The notes under the pieces were generated by a model. That model ran no database searches and was not told where the DNA came from. It was given only the letters and a program-made list of their open reading frames with translations. From Tropicimonas sp. IMCC6043 (GTDB lineage Bacteria > Pseudomonadota > Alphaproteobacteria > Rhodobacterales > Rhodobacteraceae): DNA of 41,093 nucleotides. The stretch's first letter is position 1. Each line of letters begins with the position of its first letter. Position numbers and translations under genes: made by a program. Positions 32,689 through 40,771 of the stretch are shown here, piece after piece. Location of the stretch: assembly GCF_004146235.1 (NCBI RefSeq), contig NZ_SELO01000033.1:1-41093 (forward strand), read 5' to 3'.

Positions 32689-33717
32689 CTATCCTGCGAG
32701 GCTTAATGCTTGCCCAGCGGCCTTGGCGATGAGGGAAAACCGCTGGCGATACCGTGCTGGCGTGATCCCGACGACACGTTTGAATAGACGGCGGAAGAAG
32801 TTGGAGTCCTCATACCCCACCTGTATGGCGATCGCCTCAACCGCGTCGTCTGTTGTCTCCAGAAGGTGTTTCGCTTCCTCCAGTCGCATGGTCTGCACAT
32901 ACTCCATGGGCGTGTATCCGGTGGCAGCGCGGAAGCGCCGGATGAAGGTCCGCTCGGGAAGGCCGGATTCGGCGATCATCAGCGCAACCGGGTTGCTGCG
33001 GTGATAGTTGTCGGCGACCCAGACCTGCACGCGCGCGATGATCGCGTCGTCATGCCGTTTCGCCGGGCGCGCGCCAGCGAACGGCAACTGGCCCTCGGAG
33101 TGATCGCCGAGAAGGAAAACCTTGGACATCCGCACCGCCTCTGCGCCGCCGCTGAAGCGGGCGACGAGATAAAGGGCAAGCTCTTCCCACGCCGAAGCAC
33201 CGCCGGCGGTCACGATCTGGTGCCCCGGCGCGGCCGGTGTCAGCAACCGCTGCGGCGCCAAGCGAACTTTCGAGTATCTTTCCCGGAACAGATTTACCAT
33301 CGACCAGTGCGTGGTCGCCTCGTAGCCGTCGAGGAAGCCCGCCTCGGCCAGCATGACGGCGCCGGTGCATACCGAACAGATAATCGCCCCGGCATCTCGG
33401 CGTTCCCGCAGCCAGGCGATTTCCTCGGCCCATTTCTTGCCGAAATCATCGGTTGGTGAGAACCAAATGTCTGGCACAATCACGACATCCGCATCGCCCA
33501 TGGCGTCGTGCGGCTGGATCGGAATGCCGTAGGCGCCGGTTACAGGCTTGCCATCACGCGTCACCAGCTTGGGTGACAGCTTGGGCGCATCCGCGCGTTC
33601 CCCCGTCAAGTTCTCCCAGACCCGACCGACCGACACCAGCACTTCGTAGAGACCAAATAGCGGTGTTGGCGTGGTGTCGGGCACGACGAGAAGGGCGAAA
33701 CGCGGCTCATTCGACAT
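32689..33717 (-). CDS. GlxA-type transcriptional regulator (DJ-1/PfpI plus AraC HTH)
   Basis: A 342-aa regulator. The N-terminal DJ-1/PfpI-like domain (FALLVVPDTTPTPLFGLYEVLVSVG) has the nucleophile-elbow-like ICSVCTGAVMLAEAG. The C-terminal AraC domain has two HTH motifs (NPVALMIAESGLPERTFIRRFRAATGYTPMEYVQTMRLEEAKHLLE and VGYEDSNFFRRLFKRVVGITPARYRQRF). GGGAGG lies 5 bases before the ATG. It is divergent from the methyltransferase gene across 112 bases and is probably its activator. Relatives sense small nitrogenous compounds such as choline derivatives or arginine, but the ligand here is unknown. Confidence 0.93.
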   Translation of the reverse strand: MSNEPRFALLVVPDTTPTPLFGLYEVLVSVGRVWENLTGERADAPKLSPKLVTRDGKPVTGAYGIPIQPHDAMGDADVVIVPDIWFSPTDDFGKKWAEEIAWLRERRDAGAIICSVCTGAVMLAEAGFLDGYEATTHWSMVNLFRERYSKVRLAPQRLLTPAAPGHQIVTAGGASAWEELALYLVARFSGGAEAVRMSKVFLLGDHSEGQLPFAGARPAKRHDDAIIARVQVWVADNYHRSNPVALMIAESGLPERTFIRRFRAATGYTPMEYVQTMRLEEAKHLLETTDDAVEAIAIQVGYEDSNFFRRLFKRVVGITPARYRQRFSLIAKAAGQALSLAG

Positions 33718-33741
33718 CTTGGCCTCCCTTGCGTGGCAGAA

Positions 33742-33777
33742 ACCGCATGTTTTCGTCGAATCCCGACCTTACCGCAT
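33742..33777. promoter_or_regulatory. Direct repeats in the regulator/methyltransferase divergent region
   Basis: ACCGCAT occurs at 33742-33748 and 33771-33777, each followed by a T-rich stretch, 29 bases apart. AraC-type regulators bind direct repeats, so this is a candidate site for the divergent regulator. The repeat is short. Confidence 0.3.
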
Positions 33778-33829
33778 TTATTCTCTGCTTCTAAGACCTT
33801 TCCTCACATCGACTTGGAAAGGAAAAAAC

Positions 33830-34906
33830 ATGAACCAACCTGTAAACGTAGCCGACCTGGCAACAGCCGAGCGCTTTGCCGAGCGTGTCGGCGACATGCT
33901 TACCGCAGGGGCGGTGGCGACGATGATCTCGGTCGGCCACCGCACCGGACTGTTCGAGACGCTGGCAGGCCAGCCGGCCGCCGACAGCGCGACCATCGCG
34001 GACTGGGCCGGGCTGAGCGAACGCTACGTCCGCGAATGGCTTGCCGTGATGGTGACGGGCGGCGTGGTCAGCTACGATCCGCTGACGCGCCGCTACCACC
34101 TGCCGGACGCCCATGCCGCCTGCCTGATCCGCGGCGCGCCGTTCGGCAACCTCGCCGTCTACGCCCAGCATGTCAGCATCCTCGGCAAGGTCGAGGACCG
34201 CGTCATCAACTGTTTCGAAACCGGGGAAGGAACCGCCTATGACGACTATCCCTGCTTCCACCAGATCATGGCGGAAGACAGCGACCAGACCGTTACCGAA
34301 GGCATCTTCGACTTCATCCTGCCGCTTGTGGAGGGGATCGACCAGAAACTGGAAACCGGTATCGACGTGTTGGACGCGGGATGCGGGCGCGGTCATGCGC
34401 TCGTCGCGCTGGCGCGGCGCTACCCGAACAGCCGCTTCACCGGCTATGACCTGTGCGCCGACGCGATCGGATATGCCAAGATTTCGGCACGCAATGCCGG
34501 GCTCGACAACATCACCTTCGCGGTGCGCGATCTTACGGGCTTCGAGGAACCGGACGGGTTCGACTTCGTCACCTCTTTCGACGCGGTGCACGACCAGAAG
34601 GACCCCGAAGGGCTGGTCCGTGGCCTCAGGGCCTCGCTCAAGCCCGGCGGCGTGTACGTGATGCAGGATGTTGGCGGTTCGGCGAAGCTCGAAAACAACC
34701 TCGACTTCCCGATGGCGGCCTTTCTCTACGCCGTGTCCTGCGCGCATTGCACGCCTGTCTCTATCGGGCAGGGCGGTGCCGGGCTTGGCACGATGTGGGG
34801 CTGGGAAACCGCACTCGACATGCTGAAACGGGCGGGCTTTTCCTCGGTCGAAAAGCATGTGCTGCCGCATGATCCGATGAACGTCTGGTTCGTCGCCCAG
34901 GCCTGA
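33830..34906 (+). CDS. Class I SAM-dependent methyltransferase with N-terminal winged helix
   Basis: A 358-aa methyltransferase. The N-terminal domain (MISVGHRTGLFETLAGQPAADSATIADWAGLSERYVREWLAVMV) is a winged-helix dimerisation fold as in Rv2258c-type and small-molecule O/N-methyltransferases. The SAM site follows at about residue 180 (IDVLDAGCGRGHALVALARRYP), with motif II/III-like DFVTSFDAVHDQKDP. The ATG at 33830 follows AAAGGAAAAAA. It is first in a plus-strand gene set running through the propeller, MATE, 68-aa and decarboxylase genes. Its substrate is likely the small molecule made by that set, which is inference. Confidence 0.9.
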   Translation: MNQPVNVADLATAERFAERVGDMLTAGAVATMISVGHRTGLFETLAGQPAADSATIADWAGLSERYVREWLAVMVTGGVVSYDPLTRRYHLPDAHAACLIRGAPFGNLAVYAQHVSILGKVEDRVINCFETGEGTAYDDYPCFHQIMAEDSDQTVTEGIFDFILPLVEGIDQKLETGIDVLDAGCGRGHALVALARRYPNSRFTGYDLCADAIGYAKISARNAGLDNITFAVRDLTGFEEPDGFDFVTSFDAVHDQKDPEGLVRGLRASLKPGGVYVMQDVGGSAKLENNLDFPMAAFLYAVSCAHCTPVSIGQGGAGLGTMWGWETALDMLKRAGFSSVEKHVLPHDPMNVWFVAQA

Positions 34907-34939
34907 CGGCCCACCCAAACGAAACCCCAAAGAAACCAA

Positions 34940-34966
34940 CCCGCAGTCTGCGGGCCGGATGGCCCG
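34940..34966 (+). other. Two overlapping hairpins between methyltransferase and propeller genes
   Basis: CCCGCAG-T-CTGCGGG (34940-34954) and CGGGCC-GGAT-GGCCCG (34951-34966) share CGGG and cannot form together. Mutually exclusive stems are typical of attenuators but may also be a simple processing site. No T tract follows. Confidence 0.4.
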
Positions 34967-34992
34967 TGCCTGCTCACCTGAAAGGACCCGAA

Positions 34993-36135
34993 ATGAAACC
35001 CCTCTCCAATCTCATCGCGACGACCGCGCTTGCGACGCTTGCCGCCGGAATCGCCTCGGCCGACCAGACCGCGCTCGTCCTCTACGAGACCAAGGGCACG
35101 GCCACGCCGCGTCACGAGGCGCTGGCCTTCGTCGAGATCGACCCCGCGGCCAACGACTTCGGCGAGATTCTCGCCGAGATCCCGCTGCCGCCGGACATGA
35201 TCGCGCACCACATCTTCTACAACCCGGAGCGCACCAAGGCCTATGTCACCTCGCTCGGTCGAAGCGAGCTGACCGTCTTCGACGTCACCGCCTTTCCGTG
35301 GCGGAAAACGGTCGTCGACGTGCCCGACTGCGTCGTCGGTGAAGACGTGGCGTTCTCGGAACGGCTCGACCACTGGTTCCTCACCTGCATGGGCTCGTCC
35401 GTGATCGTCGTCGGCGACGGCGCGACCGACGAGGTGATCGAGGTGGTTCCCACGCCCGAGCCCTGGCCGCACGGCATCACCGTGCGCGACGACATCGGAC
35501 GGGTGCTGGCGACCTCGACAGAGGACCCTGCCGACCCGACCGTGCTGGGCGACAGCATCGTCGAGTTTGACCTCGCCACGATGGAGCACCTTGCGACCTA
35601 CGCCACTACCCGGTCCCCCGACGCGCCGTCCTCTCCGGTCGAGATCTTCTTCGTCCCCGGCGCCGAGCCTCCGGTGGCCTATGTCACGAACGCGACCTCG
35701 GCTGACCTCTGGATTGCCGAGTGGCGGCACGACGCAGAGCGGTTCGACCTTCGGCCGGGCTTCGATTTCGCGCCCTTGGGGCAGGCCGTCCCGCTGGAGG
35801 TCTATTTCAACGACGACGCCAGCCGCGCCTACGTGACGACCACCGCGCCGGGGCATCTCAATGCCTTCGACATCACCGATCCGTTGGCGCCGAAGCATCT
35901 CGGCGCGGCGGAAACGGCACCGGGCGCGCACCATCTGGTGTTCTCGGAGGATGGCAGCCTCGCCCTCGTGCAGAACGGGCTCGCCAACATCGAAGGCATC
36001 AATGACGGGTCGATCTCCGTCGTCGATCTCGACCGGATGGAGACGATCCGCCAGATCGACACGTTCAAGGACGCCGGCTTCACCGTGAACATGATCGAGC
36101 TTCTGCCTGAGTCGCCCGGCGTTCACACGCACTGA
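34993..36135 (+). CDS. Secreted YncE-like beta-propeller protein
   Basis: A 380-aa protein with signal peptide (MKPLSNLIATTALATLAAGIASA) and repeated four-stranded blades (HIFYNPERTKAYVTSLGRSELTVFDV, VYFNDDASRAYVTTTAPGHLNAFDI, HLVFSEDGSLALVQNGLANIEGINDGSISVVDL). These are typical of YVTN/YncE seven-bladed propellers. It is presumably a periplasmic binding or scaffold protein; no enzymatic motif is seen. AAAGGA lies 6 bases before the ATG at 34993. It sits between a methyltransferase and a MATE exporter, which suggests a part in handling a substrate outside the inner membrane. Confidence 0.88.
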   Translation: MKPLSNLIATTALATLAAGIASADQTALVLYETKGTATPRHEALAFVEIDPAANDFGEILAEIPLPPDMIAHHIFYNPERTKAYVTSLGRSELTVFDVTAFPWRKTVVDVPDCVVGEDVAFSERLDHWFLTCMGSSVIVVGDGATDEVIEVVPTPEPWPHGITVRDDIGRVLATSTEDPADPTVLGDSIVEFDLATMEHLATYATTRSPDAPSSPVEIFFVPGAEPPVAYVTNATSADLWIAEWRHDAERFDLRPGFDFAPLGQAVPLEVYFNDDASRAYVTTTAPGHLNAFDITDPLAPKHLGAAETAPGAHHLVFSEDGSLALVQNGLANIEGINDGSISVVDLDRMETIRQIDTFKDAGFTVNMIELLPESPGVHTH

Positions 36136-36140
36136 ACCAA

Positions 36141-36163
36141 GGGCCGGCCGCTTCGGCCGGTCC
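36141..36163 (+). terminator. Hairpin after the propeller gene
   Basis: A 10-bp stem with one G-T pair (36141-36150 with 36154-36163, CTT loop) begins 5 bases after the propeller stop. No T tract follows, so partial termination before the MATE gene is possible. Confidence 0.5.
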
Positions 36164-36188
36164 CATTCCCTACGACCGGAGTTTTCTC

Positions 36189-37547
36189 ATGACGCAGACA
36201 TTGCATCTGCCACGGCCGCAGCACCCGGCCTGGCCCTTCGACACCCAAGAGGCGAGAACAATCCTCGCCCAGGCCGCACCCGTCGCCATGGTCGCCCTCG
36301 TGAACATGGCGATGAGCGTTACCGACACCATCATGGCCGCCGCACACGGGCCCGAAGCCCTTGCCGCCGTGGCCGTGGGCAGCGATTTCTACTCCATCGT
36401 CTTCTACCTTGTGGCAGGCACGATCGGCGGTCTTTCGCCGCTTTACGCCGAGGCCAGCGAGGCGCGCGACGAAACGCGTTTGCGGACGCTTCGCACAGCT
36501 GGTTGGGCGATCGTCGCGCTTGCCGCGATCATGGCGGTGCCGCTGATCTGGACCGCGCCGGCCTATCTGCACGGCGTCGGAATCGACCGCGCGCTGCTCT
36601 CCCGAGGCGAAGGCTACACGCAGGCAATGGCGGTCACCATCGTCCCGATGGCGGCAACCGCGCTGCTTCGCTGTCGTCTGACCGCGATCGAACGGCCCGG
36701 GCTTCTCCTGAAGGTGACGCTTGCCGCCGTGCCGCTGAACGCCGTCGGAAACCAGATCCTGATGAATGGATTCGGGGCGTGGGACGGGCTTGGCATCACC
36801 GGCGCGGGCATCTCGTCGCTGGTCGTCTCGACGTTCACGGCGTTGGCCCTTCTTTTCATGGCCTTCCGCGCCGGGGATTTCGGGGGCTCGACGGTTGTCG
36901 ACAGACTCGCGATCGAGGAAATCCTTGCGGTGGGCCTGCCCATCGGCATCGCGACGCTGGCGGAAGTCGGGATCTTCCTGTCCGCGACGCTTTACGCTGC
37001 AACTCTGGGTACTGAAGCCGCCGCCGCGCATTCGATCGCGATCCGCATCGCGGGTGTGACCTATGTGCTGTCTGTTGGATTGTTGCAAGCAACGGCCGTG
37101 CGCGTCGCCCGTTCTCGCGACCACCGGAGAACTATCGCAAGCGCGATGGGAGTGTCCGGCGGGGCGGGGGCAATCCTGGCGGCGCTGCTGCTTACAGCCG
37201 CCGTGCTGATGGCCAAGGGTATAGAAGACGAAGCGGTCTCGATGGCTGGTGCGATGGCCGCCGCGGCGCCGCTCATCGCGCTCCTTGCGACGGCGGAACT
37301 CGTCGGACCGGCCAATGCGGCTGCGGCGGGAGTGTTGCGTGGCCGCAAGGACACCCGCGCGCTCATGGCGTTCTCGATCCTTGGCAACTGGATCGTGGCG
37401 GCGCCGCTCGGCATCGCGCTTGCCTCGGGGGGCGGCTGGGGGGCGACAGGCATCTGGCTCGGTCTCACAGTCGGCTCGGTGACTGCGTCGCTTCTCACCA
37501 TCGGACGACTTCGGAGGCACTGGCACCCAAAACCTGTGCGATACTGA
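36189..37547 (+). CDS. MATE-family efflux transporter
   Basis: A 452-aa inner-membrane exporter with about twelve hydrophobic segments in two similar halves. The first half starts AQAAPVAMVALVNMAMSVTDTIMAAAHGPEALAAVAVGSDF, the MATE pattern with an Asp in TM1. The second half starts LAVGLPIGIATLAEVGIFLSATLYAATLGTEAAAAHSIAIRIAGV. MATE proteins export cationic drugs and small metabolites with H+ or Na+. CGGAG lies 7 bases before the ATG. It is followed closely by the 68-aa and decarboxylase genes and probably exports their product. Confidence 0.94.
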   Translation: MTQTLHLPRPQHPAWPFDTQEARTILAQAAPVAMVALVNMAMSVTDTIMAAAHGPEALAAVAVGSDFYSIVFYLVAGTIGGLSPLYAEASEARDETRLRTLRTAGWAIVALAAIMAVPLIWTAPAYLHGVGIDRALLSRGEGYTQAMAVTIVPMAATALLRCRLTAIERPGLLLKVTLAAVPLNAVGNQILMNGFGAWDGLGITGAGISSLVVSTFTALALLFMAFRAGDFGGSTVVDRLAIEEILAVGLPIGIATLAEVGIFLSATLYAATLGTEAAAAHSIAIRIAGVTYVLSVGLLQATAVRVARSRDHRRTIASAMGVSGGAGAILAALLLTAAVLMAKGIEDEAVSMAGAMAAAAPLIALLATAELVGPANAAAAGVLRGRKDTRALMAFSILGNWIVAAPLGIALASGGGWGATGIWLGLTVGSVTASLLTIGRLRRHWHPKPVRY

Positions 37548-37564
37548 CAACAAGAGGAACGGAT

Positions 37565-37771
37565 ATGTCTTCCCGAAACACCTTCCTACGAGAGAGCGCG
37601 CGCGGCTTTGTGCGGCGTCTCGCGCAGGCCAAACCACTCAAACGCAAGACGCACTACAAGCGCATTCTGACCGCGTCCATTCCCCGCATTCTTCCCGAGG
37701 AGCCGGATGACGAGCTTTTTGCGCAGCGCGAAAAACACCAAAGATACAAAGTGATGGAGATTAGAAAATGA
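37565..37771 (+). CDS. Small basic protein of unknown function (68 aa)
   Basis: GAGG lies 7 bases before the ATG, the gene starts 17 bases after the MATE stop, and its stop overlaps the decarboxylase start (ATGA), so it is translated in the operon. The product is very basic in the first half (LRESARGFVRRLAQAKPLKRKTHYKRIL) and mixed-charge at the end (PEEPDDELFAQREKHQRYKVMEIRK). It has no membrane segment or cysteine. I recognise no family. It might be an RNA- or enzyme-binding accessory; a leader-peptide role cannot be excluded but nothing specific supports it. Confidence 0.75.
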   Translation: MSSRNTFLRESARGFVRRLAQAKPLKRKTHYKRILTASIPRILPEEPDDELFAQREKHQRYKVMEIRK

Positions 37772-39174
37772 CCGATCAATCCTACATCCAGGACGCCGAG
37801 CGCCGGGCGCGGCAGTACCTCGAAACGGTCCGGCAACGCCGTGTGTATCCCGATGACGACGCCCTGGCCGCGTTGTCGCGTTTCGATGAGGCGCTACCAG
37901 ACGTGGGCCGTGATGGTGCTGAGACCGTCGCCCTTCTCGACGAAGCCGGCTCACCTGCGACGGTTGCCAGCAACGGGCCGAACTACTACGGCTTCGTGAT
38001 CGGCGGGACCTTGCCCGAGGTTCTCGCCGTCGAGCGTCTGACCAGCGCGTGGGACCAGTGCGCGAGTTCGTTCACGAACTCTCCTGTCGCTCACAAGCTG
38101 GAGAAGGTCGCCGCCCGTTGGCTTCTCGACGTGCTCGAACTGCCCACGGAAAGTGCCGTTACCTTCGGCACGACCGCGACCTCCTGCGGGATCGCCTGCA
38201 TTTCGGCGGCGCGGCGCACCATCCTCGCGCGCCAGGGTTGGGACTTTGACGATAAGGGGCTCGCCGGTGCACCTCCCGTTCGGGTGGTCGTATCCGATAC
38301 GATCCACGTCACGCTTCTCAAGATACTCCGGGTGCTCGGGTTCGGGCTTGATACGATTGTCAAAGCACCCGTCGATCAGTTCGGCAGGGTCGACCCCGAC
38401 CGGCTGCCATCGCTCGACGACCGGACGATCCTCTGCCTTCAGGCAGGAGAGGTGAACACGGGCGAGTTCGATCCGTTCGAGCGGATCATACCGCAGGCCA
38501 AGGCAGCGGGGGCTTGGGTCCATGTCGACGGCGCCTTCGGTCTCTGGGCGCGTACCAGTGGCGAGTTGCGTCACTTGGTCGATGGGATTGAACAGGCAGA
38601 CAGCTGGACGGTCGACGGCCACAAATGGCTCAATACGCCCTATGATGGTGCGATGGGTATCTGCCGGGACGCCGAAGCGTTGGGTACTGCAATGAACAGT
38701 GCAGCGGCCTATTCGATTGCCTCCGCCGACAGCCAGATGAACCTCGGGGTCGAATTCTCGCGCCGCGCACGCGGGATCGCGATCTGGGCCGCGTTGCGCA
38801 GCCTTGGACGTGACGGGCTGGAAGAGATGTTCGAACGCCATTGCCGTCAGGCACGCACCATCGCCAAGGCGCTGACCGAGGCGGGGGTGACCGTTCTCAA
38901 CCGCGTTGTGCTCAATCAGGTCGTGTTCCGCCTCGACACCGATGACGCGACATGGGAGTTGCCGGAACACGCCGCAGCGACGGGTGGTATCTGGTTCGGC
39001 CCAACGGCCTGGCAAGGTAGGCCGGCTTGCCGGATCAGCGTTGCAAACTGGCAAAGTAATGACGAGACGACCCAAGCTGCGGTGGCGGTGTTGACGGAAG
39101 CCATCGCCTCACTTCGATCCGGATCCGCCAGCGGCAACTTAACCTCGGCTGAAGCCAAAGTGGCCTCAGAATAG
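37768..39174 (+). CDS. PLP-dependent group II decarboxylase-like protein
   Basis: A 468-aa fold-type I PLP enzyme related to aromatic-L-amino-acid and glutamate decarboxylases. The PLP lysine is in WTVDGHKWLNTPYD (Lys286). GTTATSCGIACISAARR binds the phosphate and AWVHVDGAFGLWAR gives the ring-stacking and Asp region. The N-terminus (DEALPDVGRDGAETVALLDEAGSPATVASNGPNYYGFVIGG) is of the decarboxylase type. It should decarboxylate an amino acid to an amine, although some relatives are aldehyde synthases or lyases. The start overlaps the 68-aa gene (ATGA). The last 17 residues form an unconserved-looking tail. Confidence 0.92.
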   Translation: MTDQSYIQDAERRARQYLETVRQRRVYPDDDALAALSRFDEALPDVGRDGAETVALLDEAGSPATVASNGPNYYGFVIGGTLPEVLAVERLTSAWDQCASSFTNSPVAHKLEKVAARWLLDVLELPTESAVTFGTTATSCGIACISAARRTILARQGWDFDDKGLAGAPPVRVVVSDTIHVTLLKILRVLGFGLDTIVKAPVDQFGRVDPDRLPSLDDRTILCLQAGEVNTGEFDPFERIIPQAKAAGAWVHVDGAFGLWARTSGELRHLVDGIEQADSWTVDGHKWLNTPYDGAMGICRDAEALGTAMNSAAAYSIASADSQMNLGVEFSRRARGIAIWAALRSLGRDGLEEMFERHCRQARTIAKALTEAGVTVLNRVVLNQVVFRLDTDDATWELPEHAAATGGIWFGPTAWQGRPACRISVANWQSNDETTQAAVAVLTEAIASLRSGSASGNLTSAEAKVASE

Positions 39175-39779
39175 GCGCACGGCAAGCCCGCCGCCAAGTG
39201 GTGTCACCTTTTGCCAAGGCTGATGCACATTGCCTATCGCGGTCTTTACGGTCGGCGGAAGTTTAACTTCCGCCGACCGGCACGCATCAGGCGGTACGAG
39301 GCCTGCCCTTGCCGAGTTGCCAGAAGATACGGCACACTGAAGAAGAGCCAGGTTCCGGCGATCTTGCATTTCCATGTCAGATCGCGGCGAGTGCGCCTTG
39401 CGCTCGCAGTGAATGTCAGCTTTCCAGTTTTTTCCTCGCCGCCTCGCACCCGCAGCGAAGGTCCGCTTCCCCGAAGTTCGACCACTATCACGCGTTTGCA
39501 GCAAAGATGATCCTTGTCCGCATCTGAATGGCCGCATTCAAAGTCGCTCCAAGGTGAGTGTGCGCCAGTGGCGAATGCCCGGATTCCGCCCTTGTTGTAG
39601 GTTGCTGCATCCGCGAAAAGGGGTGGTCCAGCGTCAGGCGCGAAGGCATGTTCCTCAGCATCGCTGCAAAGCTTCCCGAGACGGCTATCGTGCTCAACCA
39701 CGGATTTGTCGATGGCCGCGAGGCCTCAATCCTGCGAGCTGCCGCGATCTATCGGGGAAGCATCCGCGGAGGGCCGCGG
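39175..39779. other. 605-base intergenic region after the decarboxylase gene
   Basis: No gene is supported. It begins with a 31-bp near-perfect palindrome (39249-39279) and ends at an IS66 transposase scrap. Frames on both strands lack ribosome sites and show no recognisable motif. The base composition is somewhat lower in GC than the flanking genes, as in degraded accessory DNA. Confidence 0.5.
39249..39279. terminator. 31-bp palindrome, likely terminator hairpin
   Basis: A 15-bp perfect stem (39249-39263 with 39265-39279) centres on a single T (CGGTCGGCGGAAGTT and complement). It lies 75 bases after the decarboxylase stop. No T tract follows on either strand. It may be a terminator for the operon or an extragenic palindromic element. 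Confidence 0.55.
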
Positions 39780-39923
39780 TCAGGCGGCCTTGACTTCAGG
39801 GGTGGAGGGCTTCCACGCCCAAGGGAGCAATTCTGGCAGGCGCGACACCGGCGTGTCCGAGATCCTGGCGATGACGTCAGCGAGCCATGCCTGCGGCTTG
39901 ATGCTCGGCCTCTGATGGTGCCA
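39780..39923 (-). pseudogene. IS66-family transposase C-terminal fragment
   Basis: The minus strand reads HHQRPSIKPQAWLADVIARI then SDTPVSRLPELLPWAWKPST and ends in TGA at 39780-39782. This matches the IS66 C-terminal element (DPQAWLxDVLxRIxDHPxxRLxELLPW). Only about 45 codons remain and the catalytic domain is absent. It differs from the IS66 remnant at 16511-17635 ([13 protein letters not shown]), so it is a second, independent insertion. Confidence 0.8.
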
Positions 39924-39945
39924 CGAGGCCGATGCCGCGCCGGTG

Positions 39946-40170
39946 TCACGAGACGGCCGGCTTCGCTGCCTTCGTCTTCGATTCGGAAGTGGCTTTGACG
40001 TCTTCTTTCGGCTTTCGGGTTGCGCGCTTGGTGGTGGCCTTGGCCTGCTTCAAGGCGACTACTGCTTTCTGCCAGTGCTCCTCATCGCGCCCGTGCGGCT
40101 TGCCTTCGTCAAGCCAGAAGAAATACGCGGCCTCTCGGATATGGGTTTTGTCGATTGCAGATTGAGTCAT
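39946..40170 (-). CDS. DUF2934 domain protein
   Basis: A 74-aa protein with the DUF2934 signature in its first half (IREAAYFFWLDEGKPHGRDEEHW), followed by a Lys/Ala/Thr-rich basic tail (KQAKATTKRATRKPKEDVKATSESKTKAAKPAVS). GAGG lies 8 bases before the ATG. The function is unknown; the tail suggests nucleic-acid binding. Its stop lies close to the IS66 fragment. Confidence 0.85.
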   Translation of the reverse strand: MTQSAIDKTHIREAAYFFWLDEGKPHGRDEEHWQKAVVALKQAKATTKRATRKPKEDVKATSESKTKAAKPAVS

Positions 40171-40538
40171 GGTGTTGTCCTCAGAATTCCCTCACGATGA
40201 ACTTGTCCTTCGGTACCATCCCACAGGTGAATACCCCGCTGGCACAATTGACCGGTGCAGGTCCCGAGATGATGCATCCACGCACGCCGATGCGAGACGT
40301 CGCCCAATTTGAAGGCGGGAGGGAAACTATCATGTTCGAGGCCACTTTCATGCCTCGCGACTGCACCATGGCGCTCTCGAGCCTAGCCTTGGTTGCAGTG
40401 TCTTTTGCGTTGAGTTCGGCGAGAAGTGTATCCGGTGCTGATTATAGATGACAGAATCCGCAACCTTGCGTGTGGCATCGAGGCAGGCAACAGTCAGGCG
40501 ATCGGCAGTGTCCGCAAGGTTTCGCGGGAGATCTGAAC
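40171..40538. other. Intergenic region with possible decayed reading frames
   Basis: About 370 bases. On the minus strand a protein-like stretch (NLADTADRLTVACLDATRK, VADSVIYNQ) near 40440-40535 is followed in another frame by APDTLLAELNAKDTATKARL and a further 70 residues to a TGA at 40181. The two could be one frameshifted gene. No ribosome site or known family supports either part. Confidence 0.35.
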
Positions 40539-40769
40539 ATGAGCCACGTCATCGTTCGCGGCGCCAACATACGCCGCCACGAGGTCGATTTCGGAGACGA
40601 CGAAATATCCGTCTCCGCCCATGCCGGTTCCGAGACTGTCGGACTGGCAAACGACGCCAGTCATGAGAACCGCCCGGAAGGTCGACACCGGATCGCGCTG
40701 ATGAATATCCTGCGCCACATCTTCAGCGAGACGATTGCCGAACTGGCGAAGAACACCAGGGTCCTCTGA
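40539..40769 (+). CDS. Small protein of unknown function (76 aa)
   Basis: GGGAG lies 8 bases before the ATG and about 75 percent of third positions are G or C, as in genuine genes here; the antisense frame lacks both. The product starts MSHVIVRGANIRRHEVDFGD and ends ILRHIFSETIAELAKNTRVL. No family is recognised. Its stop is two bases before a TTG that may start the RecD2-like gene, so coupling is possible. Confidence 0.45.
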   Translation: MSHVIVRGANIRRHEVDFGDDEISVSAHAGSETVGLANDASHENRPEGRHRIALMNILRHIFSETIAELAKNTRVL

Positions 40770-40771
40770 CA

